From assembly GCA_034620365.1 (NCBI GenBank), contig JAQGEQ010000010.1, positions 496,001 through 560,000 of the forward strand: 64,000 nucleotides of DNA, read 5' to 3'. Made by a program: the position numbers and the translations under genes. The notes below the pieces were generated by a model, which worked only from the letters and a program-made list of their open reading frames with translations, did not search any database and had not been told where the DNA came from. Each line of letters starts with the position of its first letter. The stretch's first letter is position 1. Positions 49,180 to 60,516 of this stretch are shown piece by piece. Source of the stretch: Pegea sp. RAD2-039. Taxonomy: Eukaryota; Chordata; Thaliacea; Salpida; Salpidae.

Positions 49180-52100
49180 ATGTCACGAAATAATTTAGGC
49201 GGTAAAGAAATTCCCTTAACCCTTTATGATGGTAACTCGAATACGAGATATCAAAGAGGAAAGTTCCTTGGAAAAGGTGGTTTTGCTCGATGCTATGAAA
49301 TTCTCAGTAGTCGGGGTGGGGCTCCTTATGCAGGAAAAATTGTTCCCAAGGTAAATTGATCAGCTTACAAACTTTCAATCTTGATCTAAATAACTTCTAC
49401 TTGAATTTTATCAAAGTATTTGAAAGTAATAATGTCTAATATTTAAATTATCATGTAATCACATTGCAATTTCAATGTATTCTTGATATTATTTTTAATT
49501 ATTGATTTTTTTCATTAGACGCTACTTACAAAACAAAACCAAAAGGATAAAATGTCTCAGGAGATAGCTTTGCATCGTAGTATCAATCATGAAAACGTGG
49601 TCAAGTTCTACAGCTTTTTTGAAGACGAAAATTTTGTTTATGTTGTTCTTGAATTATGCAAACGAAGAGTAAGTTTATTTACTTTGTGTATCAAAACAAC
49701 TGCCAAGTTTTAAACTAGTACCTGATAACCTCTTTCTAATTGCTGTATGTGGTTTTTAATTTGAAGAAATTTTTATGTAAATGTTTGAAAATTTCAGTCA
49801 CTCATGGAGCTTCATAAACGACGAAAAGCTATTACAGAACCTGAAACAAGATATTATATGAAACAGATTGTTAATGGTGTGCAATATTTGCATAAAAACA
49901 AAATTATCCATCGTGATTTAAAGGTAAAAAGTAGATTCAGCAATATGATATTTATCACACAACAACAAAGATTTCATTTCGAATTGTTAACTATTAGTAC
50001 TTGCTCAGTTTGCAGCAACAAGTCAACTTCGATTTGTTGAGTCACTAATGCTAGTTTGAATCCTAACGTAGAGCAAAAATGATTTATAAACAGCTAGTTT
50101 TGTAGAATTACAACATTGACCTGTAAAAACTACTTCACTAACTATATCCAGCTGATTAAACTGGTCTCATAGACAAATATTGTACTATTTGGTCCAGGGT
50201 GCTTAGGAATCTTGTAGCAAAGCAAGGTGCCTTGATGGTAGCGTATGCACCTCAACAACAATAATTGCTTCAAATTTCTTTTAAAAATCCAATAAAAAAT
50301 TCACTGCTTGAAGTTGAATATTTTTCTGAATTTTTCTATTTTTAGGTTTCAATTAGTAAAAAGTCTCATAAATAATTAATGGATTTTTTTTTAAGTAATA
50401 AACTTAAAACTTATATATACTATTACACATTAAGCTTTCTATTTGGAAGCTAATATTATAAACCGAGTTAAAAGTTAAAATATGAATACAAAAATGTTGC
50501 TTTTGATCAGAACAATTTATTTCTTCAAATAATTTCCATATTTTTATCTATTAAAAAAAAGAAAATTTCAATAATTGTCTTTGTTTTTATTTCTTCTTAT
50601 TTTACTTGTAGCAAGTTTATAGTCATTTATTTTATTATAATTATTAATTGACTTAAAGATTTCATTTCGTGCTTATATTCAAAACTATTAGTTAACTTTT
50701 TCTGCAAACTTGTATCAAAAGTTGTCTGTATAATTTTCAATTTGTTGAATTTTAAGACTTTATACAGATAAATATTTATTATATGTGGTAGATGAAAATA
50801 TGTTTAATAAATGATGACGATTTTAAACCAACTGTTGGTAGAGATGTTGAAGCTAAATCTTGCACTGTAGACTTAGATCTATAATTTGTCATTCAACAAA
50901 CTTCCCACTATTTAGATAAAGTGATAAACTGCCCCTGCCATTTTAAAATTTTCTGATTTTTAAAAGATAATATTTAAATTTAAATATTTGTCTGATTCTC
51001 AACTCTAACTGATATCAACTTAACTGAACATTTTTCTTATTCGATTTTCTATTTTACAGTTGGGTAACTTGTTTCTTACTGAAGAGATGCAAATAAGAAT
51101 TGGAGATCTTGGGCTTGCAACCAAAGTAGATTATATTGGAGAAAGAAAGAAAACTCTTTGCGGTACACCTAATTATATTGCTCCTGAAATCATAGGAAAG
51201 AAAGGACATAGTTTTGAAGTGGACATCTGGTCGCTTGGTTGCATTATGTCAGTTTTAATCTGTACAAATTCAAACTTTTTTATTCAGATATTTTTTTGAA
51301 ATGTAATATTAGTTATGATTTGAAAACTTCATGTTTTCTTTCAGGTATACTTTGCTAGTTGGTAAACCTCCTTTTGAAACTTCATCTTTAAAAGAGACTT
51401 ACAACCGAATTAAGAAGATAGAATATCGGGTCCCTAGTTTTGTGTCCTTAAGTGCTCGTAACTTGATTGAAAAGTAAGCACCCCCATTTCTCTATTTACT
51501 TATTTCAACAAACTCATTACATCAATTATTTCTTATTTCACTAGAAATTTGGAAATCTGATTTTGGTAAAGTTGCGTATAAACGAATATATATTAATCAA
51601 CTTTATATAAACCAACTTCGTTTTAGTAAATTTTTTATATCGATTGATTCTGACAAAATGTTGATAAAGTTCTTATATGAGAGATTTTGTATTCCATTTA
51701 GATAAAACTCAAAATCTACTTTTCAAAATACTTTTTTCAACCTACTTGAGAAAGAGCAAACAATTAAATTTTATCTTTTGTAAATTTGAAAAATCTTTTT
51801 CCAACTTCGCTAGAATGCTACAAGGAGATCCAAAGTCGAGACCAGATATTGATTCAATTCAAAATGATGACTTTTTAGTCTATGGTTATTTACCCCCAAA
51901 ACTACCAACCACTTGTTTAACTGTTGCTCCACGGTTTTCTGCTGAACTATTGCAAAGTGCGATGAGAAAACCTCTTCAAGATATCAACAACAGTATGTCT
52001 CATCTTGCTTCCAAATCTCTTTCAAATCAAATGATGCTTTTTAGGACCTGGTGAGTCAAATGTTGCCGGTAAAGTTGAAATTGATGATGAAATAGAAAAC

Positions 52101-53668
52101 AATGAGTCACCTGACTTCCACATGGACAATCTGATAAAACAAGTACGGAGTCTCAATTCTCAGATTCGAAAACAACATTTATCTGATCAAGAATTGATTT
52201 CAAGAGCTAGTAAGTGATGTTTCTCATCTGATTGTAAAGTTGTCAGCAACTTGAAGTCAAATATTTGTTTCAGTTGATTGTGAAGATCCTGCAGCACATC
52301 CAGTGTTGTGGATCAGTAAATGGGTCGACTACACCGATAAATACGGACTTGGTAAGCTACTTATTTTCAACTTCCCGTTTTATTCAATTAGCAATTCCAG
52401 ATTTTTAAGCCAAAAGCAAATTTGTTACTTTTAGAGAAATAATTGTTTTGTTCTCGTAACATAAAATCACTTTGAAACTTCTACTCAATTCTTCTTACTT
52501 TGTTGAAAACTAGATAAACCTGGCGCGATATTAAGTTCTTAAGATAAATGCTAATGACAGAAAAATTGCCTTTCAGTTATTTGTATTTTTTCAAATCTAA
52601 TTCAAAAGTATTTCGCTGGTTGAATGCTGGAAAGCAAATACAGCAATTTGAATGCATTATTGGTTTTAATCTTTTGTTCAATTCCTTCTTCTGTTTACTT
52701 TCATCATGTACAGAAAGCTTCTGTAATTTATCAAGTTTCTATAACTGTTTTATTACTAACTGAATTTCCTTATATAATAAACACTTGCTGTTTGATTTTG
52801 CAAGCAGCAAACTTCTAGGTACTTTAGATAATGCTAATCACAAGTACTATGTAATTAACATTTAGTATGTTGTTTTTGCCTCTTCTGTAATTGATTAGTG
52901 TTGATGAAATTATCAATTTTATTTTAGCAGTCAGTTTATCTTGTTTTCTTTTACTGCTTCTCTCAGTATTGTAACAAAATCACTAACTGCAATAATCTTC
53001 TGTTGTGTGTAGGATACCAATTGTGTGATAACAGCACTGGAGTTCTATTCAATGACTGCACAAGGTTGCTGTTGTATAACAACCACAGTCAAGTAGCATA
53101 CATCAACAAGGAAATGCAAGAAACTTATCATCTTTTATCATCGTTCCCTGATGTTCTCAGCAAAAAAGTCACTCTGTTGAAATATTTCCGCAGTTATATG
53201 TCGAAAAACCTCCTAAAAGTTCGTTTCAAATTCTTTTCTTCTAATTATTTTATCGAAACTTTCATTTATAGGCTGGTGCCGATATGGCTGCTAAAGAAGG
53301 CGATCAATTCTCGCGTCTTCCTTTCCTCAGAACTTGGTTTCGAACCCGCAGTGCAATTATTCTACATTTAAGCAACGGAGCACTACAGATCAACTTCTTT
53401 GCTGTGAGTGATTTAAAAATCATCTTCTGATCTCTCTGCATCAAGGATTTGTTTCTAGGATCACGCTAAAATTATCCTATGTCCTCATATGGGGGCTGTC
53501 ACTTATATTGATCCGGAAAAGAAGTTTCGGACTTTCCGTATGACAAAACTGGCTGAGTTTGGATGTATTCAAAGCCTTGCAGAGCGTTTGCGGTTCGCTG
53601 AAACCATGTTGGAGAAGTTGATATTAAATCGTACTTCAGCTATGGGTACTATCAAACCAAGTTCTTAA
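49180..53668 (+). CDS. PLK1: Polo-like kinase, PLK1 type (11 exons, 577 aa)
   Basis: Mitotic serine/threonine kinase acting at centrosomes, kinetochores and the midbody. Exons: 49180-49350, 49519-49668, 49798-49923, 51060-51247, 51345-51473, 51814-51992, 52045-52209, 52274-52351, 53013-53218, 53272-53403, 53459-53668 (578 codons). Kinase domain: GKGGFA (31-36), K53 in YAGK, HRDLK (145-149), T-loop T181 in [15 protein letters not shown]. The metal-binding motif is D165-L-G, not the usual DFG. RKPL (306-309) matches the PLK1 destruction box. The polo-box domain keeps the phosphopeptide-pincer residues W386 (SKWVDY) and H510/K512 (DHAKIILCP), and GYQLCDNS and [10 protein letters not shown]. The ATG at 49180 follows a TTG that some programs would call. 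Human PLK1 has 603 aa. AATAAA at 53991-53996 is the likely poly(A) signal. Confidence 0.95.
49924..51059 (+). other. Long intron of the Polo kinase within the catalytic loop
   Basis: The intron splits HRDLK from LGNLF. It is the longest in the gene. A GC-richer patch at about 50180-50260 contains the near-palindromic arms AGGTGC and GCACCT but no open frame. Otherwise AT-rich. Confidence 0.6.
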
Positions 53669-53990
53669 AGAAGGAAATGAATGTAGAAAGAAACATTTGA
53701 TATCGTGTATGATTAATTGTTTCTGTATCTTTGTAAAGTCTTGGCAACAATTAACCAACTTTGCTATTATAAATCTGTTTAGGGTTGAAATAATAGCAAA
53801 TATATTTATGCAACCTGGAAATTCTGATCATGTCTTCGATAAGAGTTCCGCAATAAGTTCGATTATTGTTTCCAGGAAGCTTGATGACTTTGGTTATTCC
53901 CTGATTTTCGTCTTGTAGCTTGTGTATAAAAACATCCACAACATTTGTTCACTTTCCAATACTCGATTAAATTCGAGTTTGTCTCCACAT

Positions 53991-53996
53991 AATAAA
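53991..53996 (+). terminator. Poly(A) signal of the Polo kinase
   Basis: AATAAA about 320 nt after the stop codon. It is the first canonical hexamer downstream that I saw on this strand. Confidence 0.5.
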
Positions 53997-56900
53997 ATAA
54001 TGCTGACAGATATCTTAGCTTCAATATTTGCCTTGCTTCAATTTGTTGAAAGACTTTTAATGAAACTATTTAGAAAGTCAATGAAACTAAAAAGATAAAA
54101 AGTCATTTAATGTTTTAAATGGCATTCCACAAAACGTTCTTAAATTTAGATGTTTCACAAATTTGTTTTTAATTTTTCTGGTTTAATTTTACAAGGTTTT
54201 AGAAATGTTGTCAACAGCGCCTTATACTCATTTTATTGTTTGTTTACTATATATCGTGTGAGACTCAGTTTTATAAATACTCTATAACTTTGTTCTCATT
54301 TTATTTTGTCATTATTTAAACTTTTTATCTTTAAAAAGGAAATTTTTAGTTATTTCACTTTTTCAAAGTCAGAATTTTAGTCAGCAGCAAGAATTTCAAA
54401 TTAATTTTTTGATGGCATTCAACAAGCTATCTTCTTTAACTTATTTAAGATCTAAATTTGATTTTTCCGATTTTAAATCTCTGCTAACTGTTGGCAAAGT
54501 CTTCTGAAGCAATTAGAAGAGACAAAGTTGTAGATTCAATCTTTTAAAACAATTTAAAAATGGAGAATTTGTAACTTTAAAAAGAAACTTAAAAAATATC
54601 TTCATTTATTACTAAGAAAATGTCTTGTGGTTCTAATATATAGGAGTCGAAACTAAATATGTCTGAAATTTAAAGATTAACGAATTACTGAAACTGATTG
54701 TTCTAAAATAATACTTGATAAAAACTTGAATTTTTTAGTTTGAAATTAATAGAATTTTAGTTCATGAAAATGTTTGCTTTAGAATTAGTAGCAAATATAT
54801 CTCAGTATTTACCACCTACATTTCAAGATATGTAAAGTTTGTAGATTACTTCAAGTTTCATTTCTAGAAATAAAGCAAACTTTATTTTAATAATTTAATA
54901 TCCTTGGCCATTTTATTCTAGCAAAGATTATCTGATGATTTGTAAGAATGTGTGAGCAAGAAGTGCTCTTTTCAGGAACTCTTCTTCACGCTTATAAATA
55001 AATCGAACATACACCATTCAGGAAAAAATATGAATTAAATAAGCTTTTTATGTAATCAAAATTCTTAATGCTATTGTGTAAAATATTTTCAGCACTTCTT
55101 TATCCTAAAATTTTTCAATTTCTCAGAATCAAACTAAATACAATTTTTAAGAAGTAACTAACTTATTTTTTGAAACGTCATTTGAATTGACACTTCTAAA
55201 AATACGTAATATAAATAAAAATACGTAGTACATCAAAACTGAAGATCCTAGACTAAAGCTAAATGAGTTTTATGATAAGTAAAAAGATCGATAATTCTTA
55301 GTGAAAATCGTAACATTTTTCAATAAACTTTGTCAGCTTTTTAGTACAGCGCCAAGTATTATCTATTTAATAATTAAAAAATGTTAAAAAGCTCTAAAAT
55401 TTATAACTAAAATACTCCATCTCATACAACTTTTAAATTCAGTCGTAAATGAAAATATTCTTTCATGATGAATTATCTATTAATACCAGAACAACAAAGT
55501 CTTGAGATAATACTTTTAGAAATTTAAGTTCTAAGAAATTTTAGCTTTGCGTTTGATAGGAGTAAAAACTTTTGTTTTTTGCGTAATTAAGACAGTTCAT
55601 ATTTTTGAAAGTAGAAAAAGCCTGGTAATAATAACTTCTAATTTCAGAATAGTTTATTCGTACGTCAATGAGTTCCATTATTAATTCAAAAGTATTTTAT
55701 AAACATTATAAACATTTAAAAAAACTGTTTACCAAAAACTGTCTTGCAAGATGTGAACACAGCCATTAATTTAAAACTAACTAATTTAAAACATTGAACT
55801 AAATATTAGGTAGAAAATTTCTTTGAAAAAATATTTGTATTATGTTTTTGTATATACTACTTTAACCAAATGATTAGTTTTCAAAATGCAATTTAACTAT
55901 AAAAACTAAATTGATTGTAATTATTGAATAAAACTATGTGAATAAAGCATAGTTACTTGAAAAGTTTATATTCCATCTTTTTATTTACATGTTTTTGTAT
56001 CTGTACATAAAAAATATTAAATTGCTAGATGTGATAACACTTTTAGTATTTAGAAATAATATAGGTAAAAATAGTAACTAAACAAAGTTTGTAAACGATT
56101 TTCAGAGTTATCTAAATTATTTCGTAGTTTTAACTAACTTCTATTTTTGCTACTTCTTTTTTGTGAATAAATTTAAATCTTCCAGATTTTAACTTATGCT
56201 GAAGAAATTTTGAAATATCTACCAAAGGCTTAACAATTTTCTAGAAAAATTGCTTTATTGAAAAAATTGGTAAAAACATAAAATTTAAAGTAACAATTAA
56301 TGGAAATAATCTATATTTGATAATTATAAGACTAACAAAAATCGTTAGCCAATTTATTCCATATTGTAAACTTTTTGATTGCATAAAACTTTTACCACCA
56401 AGTATAAGATTTATAAGGTAATTAAAAATCCGAAAATGTGATATTAAAAATAAATTTTCAATATTTTTGTAATTAGATCGAAAAATAAATTTTCTTCAAG
56501 TAGCTCGAACATATTGATTTTTAATTGCTTTTCAAATGCAAACAAAATTACTTAAGATTTTTCTCAATATTTAATCAGATTGGAAAGAGATGAACCATTA
56601 ATTCTTCCCAACAAAATAAATGTTACAAAATAAAAACAATTAAAAAACTACTCAAACTCAACATTGGCTTTCAAATTTTTTTTACTAACTTTCAACTTAT
56701 ACAGGTTGTTTGTTCAAATTAGTTTTTTAAATTAGCCCTATTAGCATTATTTGATTAGACATTTTTGTTTCTTTACAATGTTAACTTTAATAACTTGTTC
56801 TACTAGCACTTTCTGTAACAAACTACTTACATGACATAATTTTATTTTTACTTAATAAATTTGTTAAAAACACTTGAATAATATTTTGTATGAAATACGT

Positions 56901-58299
56901 ATCAGATGATGTCTAAGGTTGTTATCATAAAAATTAATTGATTTATTCTTTCATTAGTAGTTAAAATATGATTCTGATTTTTTAAATTAATATGTACACA
57001 AGTATTAAAACACTTTATTATTCTTTGTAAAGTCTATTTTTATCTAAAAGGTAGCCATACTGATAGAGTTTCACATAAATAATTGATCTAATATCAACAC
57101 CAAAGAAAAACTTTACTACTTACCGGATATTGAAAATTTTATTGAACAAATTCTATAAACGTCAGTAGCGACGAAAGTGGATTTTTTTATTAAATCTCCC
57201 GGATATAGCTTATAGTAGTTTGTGTAGTTAGTCTTTGTTGGTTCAGCAATATGATTAATTCACAAAAGTACAAAATGTTTAGGTGATCAGAATTGAAAGT
57301 GTGAAAATTCTTTTTGAAGTAGGATACTTAAAAATAAACTGTTAACTATTTTCTTACGAGAATACTTTGTAAGAGGTATAAGTGACAAAGATAAGTCTCT
57401 CAGGACACCAACGAGCTTTATTTCTCACCCAACAAAGTAAACAACCGAACGTAAAAAAGAAAATAACTTTAGCGCATAAATACAAAAAGCAAACAGTAAT
57501 TTCTGACTTGACGATTAAAAAGAAAGTAAAAGAAATATGCAAGTGACATTTGAAACGACTGACTTCTTGTAGCCACCTCTCAGCGCTTTCAATCTCCGTC
57601 AATCTTCTAATGTACTCTTATAAAAGCAAAATTTTGTTTTCTTTATACAACTACTAACTGCTTTTATTTCAATATTGTTTTTAACAAGTAATTGACCGAA
57701 AAACAACCCGTTAAAGTCTGTCGCTTTTATGTCAAGTATGAAAACTACTTGCTGCTAGCTACTGGTTTGTCTGGTAAAAGTACAATGTTCAACATCTTTG
57801 AAAAGTTTAAGTCCTTCAAATATAGAAGCAAAACAATTAGAGGTTGACACAAGCTTTAAGAGATTGATTGATCATCTGAAACGCTTGTTGATGCGACTCT
57901 GACAAGGTAATTCCTTGAGAATATTTAGTTTGAATCCGACCACCGCTTAGTTGATAATAGAAAAAAACTCCAATAGCTTAAATACCTAAAATTTCAATCT
58001 GAGCTATTGACGTGTAAATGAATACCAGAAAATAAAAATTAGTTGGTTGAGTAAATCGCTTGCAGTGTCCTTTACACCTCACTAAATTTGAATGCCAGCA
58101 TCTTTTCGATGTCGCAGCACAAGTGTTGAGTAGCAACCACACATTTAGATTAAACCTTCCGTAACAGCAGACATCGTCACACGATAATTTTACCGTTCTA
58201 TTTTCTACTCCAAAATGTACCAAATGTTATTCATAAAAGTTGTTCTTAAAGTTATTTGCAAGTTGAAATGAAGTCCAAAAAATCCTTGGGAGGTAGAAG
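53997..58299. other. Spacer downstream of the Polo kinase
   Basis: To about 57100 this is featureless AT-rich DNA. From about 57120 the sequence becomes more complex, with minus-strand open stretches (57354-57602, 57978-58223) that lack ATG starts in good context, splice support or family resemblance. This may be noncoding regulatory DNA of the noggin locus. Confidence 0.4.
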
Positions 58300-58617
58300 C
58301 AATCAATCTCATAATGTGTGATTAAATATAGAGGTACGTGTGCTAGAAGCATTTCAACGAAGCATATAAAGTTATAAGTATCAATTGACGTTACCCCTAA
58401 TCCTTTCCTAGTTAGTTTTAAGAGAGATCTTGTAAGGATAATCCATCAGGGCAAGATTTAATGAGTAAATGTGTGAAAAGAGGAAGATACGGATTCATAT
58501 GATCTGGCGAAAAAGGTAAAGTTTGTTTAAAGCACTCTTAATCTTATGAGCAGGATTTCACTTCAACTCATCATAAGAGGAATCATGTCGCTATATGATT
58601 TCATCCAACTGCAGTCA

Positions 58618-58625
58618 TGACGTCA
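58618..58625. promoter_or_regulatory. Perfect CRE palindrome TGACGTCA (1 of 4)
   Basis: Exact consensus for CREB/ATF dimers, lying just after a run of mixed sequence at the left side of the island. Confidence 0.6.
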
Positions 58626-58984
58626 TTCAACGGCAAATTGATAGCAGGAAGAGCTATAAATGCGTCATCCCGATCTTTACCTGTTCGGAGCGAAAGGAAT
58701 TTGCGACAACTAAACGATGTTGGGGACATGCGGGAAGAAATTATTGAAGAAATAAATTTAAATCATAAAGATCGTTTTAAGTCTCACGTACACAAACATA
58801 GCTGCCAGCAAAGATAGAGATCCAACGAGCTCTTTATTAAACATCATCCTTGCTTCTTCAAGCTGCTACGTGCCTTGATAGCGTTTAATTAAGTTCATAT
58901 TTCACCAATTTTTAGTCTACTTTTGTCGTCATCAAAAAAATCGATTTTCTGAGCAAATAGTTCGCTGTCTAAAAGATGTTTTGA

Positions 58985-58992
58985 TGACGTCA
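58985..58992. promoter_or_regulatory. Perfect CRE palindrome TGACGTCA (2 of 4)
   Basis: Exact consensus flanked as GATGACGTCATATC, the same left flank (GA) as the fourth copy. Confidence 0.6.
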
Positions 58993-59111
58993 TATCGGAA
59001 ATCTTCTGTCGCTGCTCGTCTGTTTATCTCTAGAGATAATTGTTTGGAGAAAATGTCTTTTTACTGAAATGTCGTCTGTACAAAAAGGCCGAGGGCGTCT
59101 CGTAATGTGAT

Positions 59112-59145
59112 CACGTGGTCAATGAAGTCAGCGCAAAATCACGTG
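59112..59145. promoter_or_regulatory. Paired CACGTG E-boxes
   Basis: TCACGTGG occurs twice 28 bp apart (CACGTG at 59112-59117 and 59140-59145), both with the TCACGTGG flank preferred by USF and MITF/TFE-type bHLH-zip proteins. Confidence 0.5.
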
Positions 59146-59165
59146 GGTTACGAGGGTGGTGAATA

Positions 59166-59291
59166 ATGGCAGAAAAATGTATCGCGAGACTCAAGTGGCC
59201 AGCTTCAGTGAAGCGTGAAGAGCGTGAGGCGAAAACGTGGGAAAAGTGGAGATGGTCCGACACCCCTCCCCTATTCCAAAAGCTCCGTTGA
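59166..59291 (+). CDS. Small basic, tryptophan-rich ORF (41 aa), unproven
   Basis: An ATG in the GC-rich island opens 41 codons ending in TGA. It begins MAEKCIARLKWPASVKREER and continues with KTWEKWRWSDTPPLFQKLR. The composition is strongly charged, with four tryptophans and GC-rich codons, unlike chance ORFs in the AT-rich surroundings. No family recognised. It could be a real microprotein, an upstream ORF, or a by-product of the local base composition. The opposite strand is also open here, which weakens the case. Confidence 0.25.
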   Translation: MAEKCIARLKWPASVKREEREAKTWEKWRWSDTPPLFQKLR

Positions 59292-59473
59292 CAGCTTTGT
59301 CGTTTCAATAACTGACAAAAAGAAAAAATATGAAAACTTCTCGAAGCTTTAGAATGTCCAGAACTTGGTGGTCAGAAGTGCGACTTTTTTCGCCATCTGT
59401 TGCTGTCTAACTTCTCCAACTTTCTGACATTGATTTTTTCGTCTACATTTTACAACTGATAGAGTTTTGAAGT

Positions 59474-59479
59474 TTTATT
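59474..59479 (-). terminator. Poly(A) signal of noggin
   Basis: TTTATT on the plus strand, AATAAA on the minus strand, about 365 nt past the noggin stop. It implies a 3' UTR that includes the two CRE sites at 59814-59838. Confidence 0.45.
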
Positions 59480-59813
59480 GTTTGTTAACAAATTTAGTGA
59501 ACGAATTTCTACAAATATATTGTTGTAAAAAATTGTGATTACTTCCAAATGATCAATCTTAAGATCGCTCTTCAGAGCTGGGATTAAAAAACAATCCAAA
59601 TATAATCTTTGGACAATTGTGAATAAATATTAAAAGTTTCTAAAAAAAGGTTTCCAAATGAAAATAAATTATCTTCAAGCATCGCTATAAAGGATAAAAA
59701 ACAAAATAATTTAGGAAAATGATTATTGAATTGCGAAAGGAATAAAAAGTCCAACTTTGTGTCTACGACTTCATCAGTTCTTCTTCATCTAACTTCATCT
59801 CCATTTATAGCGG

Positions 59814-59838
59814 TGACGTCACACTGGTGATGACGTCA
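59814..59838. promoter_or_regulatory. Two perfect CRE palindromes (3 and 4 of 4) in the noggin 3' flank
   Basis: TGACGTCA at 59814-59821 and again at 59831-59838, 17 bp start to start. The second ends 3 bp from the noggin stop codon, so both are in the probable 3' UTR. Confidence 0.6.
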
Positions 59839-59841
59839 TCT

Positions 59842-60516
59842 TCATGCTGTAAACGCATCACATTTACATTTACAGTTGGCAATGATGGGAATCTTAGCTT
59901 TGATCCAAACACAATATTGGTTCTCTGTTGTGATTCCCTGACAATGGAACCTCATCACTGTAATGTTTCGAGAGGCGCTAGGCTGACACATCATTCCCTC
60001 TGGGATTGAACAAGACTTTTTCGTCTCACAATACCCTTTTTTTACATAACGAGGCCAGTAACGAGATCCCAAATCAAACCAAGAGTATTGGACAGGACAT
60101 GAAGTGGTTTGTTTGAACCACAAAGAGATCAATTTCTTCTGCTTCTTTCTCGGTTTTTTCTGCAAACGTTTGACCAGCTTGAGTAGACTGGTTTGTGATG
60201 ATCGCCATTTTCTTTTGTCGTTTTCATTCTGAGGTGACTTCGTTGGAAGAACCGCTGACATTAATTGAGGTTCAAAATCTTTTCCTAATTTTCTCTTCAA
60301 AACTTTTCCATTGATGTCTGATCTTTGAGGTTTAGGCGAGTCTTCCTCTGGAAGTTCTGGGAGTAACATCTCTGTTGCTGATGTGGAACGGAGATAATTG
60401 TTAAAATGTTGAGTGTCTCCTGATGCTGAGACTAACATCCCAATTAGAAAAGTGATGAGAATAAATCGAAACATTTCAAATTTTATTTCTATAAAAATTT
60501 GAAATTCTTTATTCAT
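59842..60516 (-). CDS. NOG: Noggin, secreted BMP antagonist (single exon)
   Basis: Extracellular cystine-knot protein that binds BMP/GDF ligands and blocks receptor access. 224 aa from the first ATG (60514-60516, preceded two codons upstream by an in-frame TAA), or 210 aa from M15 at 60472-60474, which would begin directly with a typical signal peptide (MFRFILITFLIGMLVSASG). A divergent N-terminal clip (HFNNYL to LLPELPEE), a GKDFEPQLM segment matching the vertebrate HYDPGFM region, and a very basic heparan-sulphate-binding-like stretch (KLVKRLQKKPRKKQKK) lead to the diagnostic C-terminal domain: SCPVQYSWFDLGSRYWPRYV, SCSIPEGMMCQPS, ITVMRFHCQG, IIANCKCKC. All nine C-terminal cysteines of vertebrate noggin are present. 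The single-exon structure is shared with vertebrate noggin. It is canonical noggin rather than the noggin-like class with an insertion in the cysteine domain. Confidence 0.95.
   Translation of the reverse strand: MNKEFQIFIEIKFEMFRFILITFLIGMLVSASGDTQHFNNYLRSTSATEMLLPELPEEDSPKPQRSDINGKVLKRKLGKDFEPQLMSAVLPTKSPQNENDKRKWRSSQTSLLKLVKRLQKKPRKKQKKLISLWFKQTTSCPVQYSWFDLGSRYWPRYVKKGYCETKKSCSIPEGMMCQPSASRNITVMRFHCQGITTENQYCVWIKAKIPIIANCKCKCDAFTA

Larger units (their letters stand above)
58300..59473. promoter_or_regulatory. GC-richer island with CRE and E-box motifs beside noggin
   Basis: Local GC content and CpG frequency rise well above the window average, most clearly at 59080-59300. Motifs seen: TGACGTCA at 58618-58625 and 58985-58992, CACGTG at 59112-59117 and 59140-59145, and a C-rich ACCCCTCCCC near 59262. 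This resembles a promoter or enhancer more than decayed coding DNA. It could be the start of an unannotated transcript or a noggin control element. Confidence 0.4.

Noticed and set aside
57354-58223. Two minus-strand open stretches (82 and 81 codons) between Polo kinase and noggin
   Set aside because: No domain, no supporting splice structure, and the first begins at TTG rather than ATG.
59111-59308. 65-codon minus-strand open stretch across the GC-rich island
   Set aside because: It overlaps the plus-strand small ORF and the E-boxes. Open frames on both strands are expected from GC-rich composition. No family resemblance.
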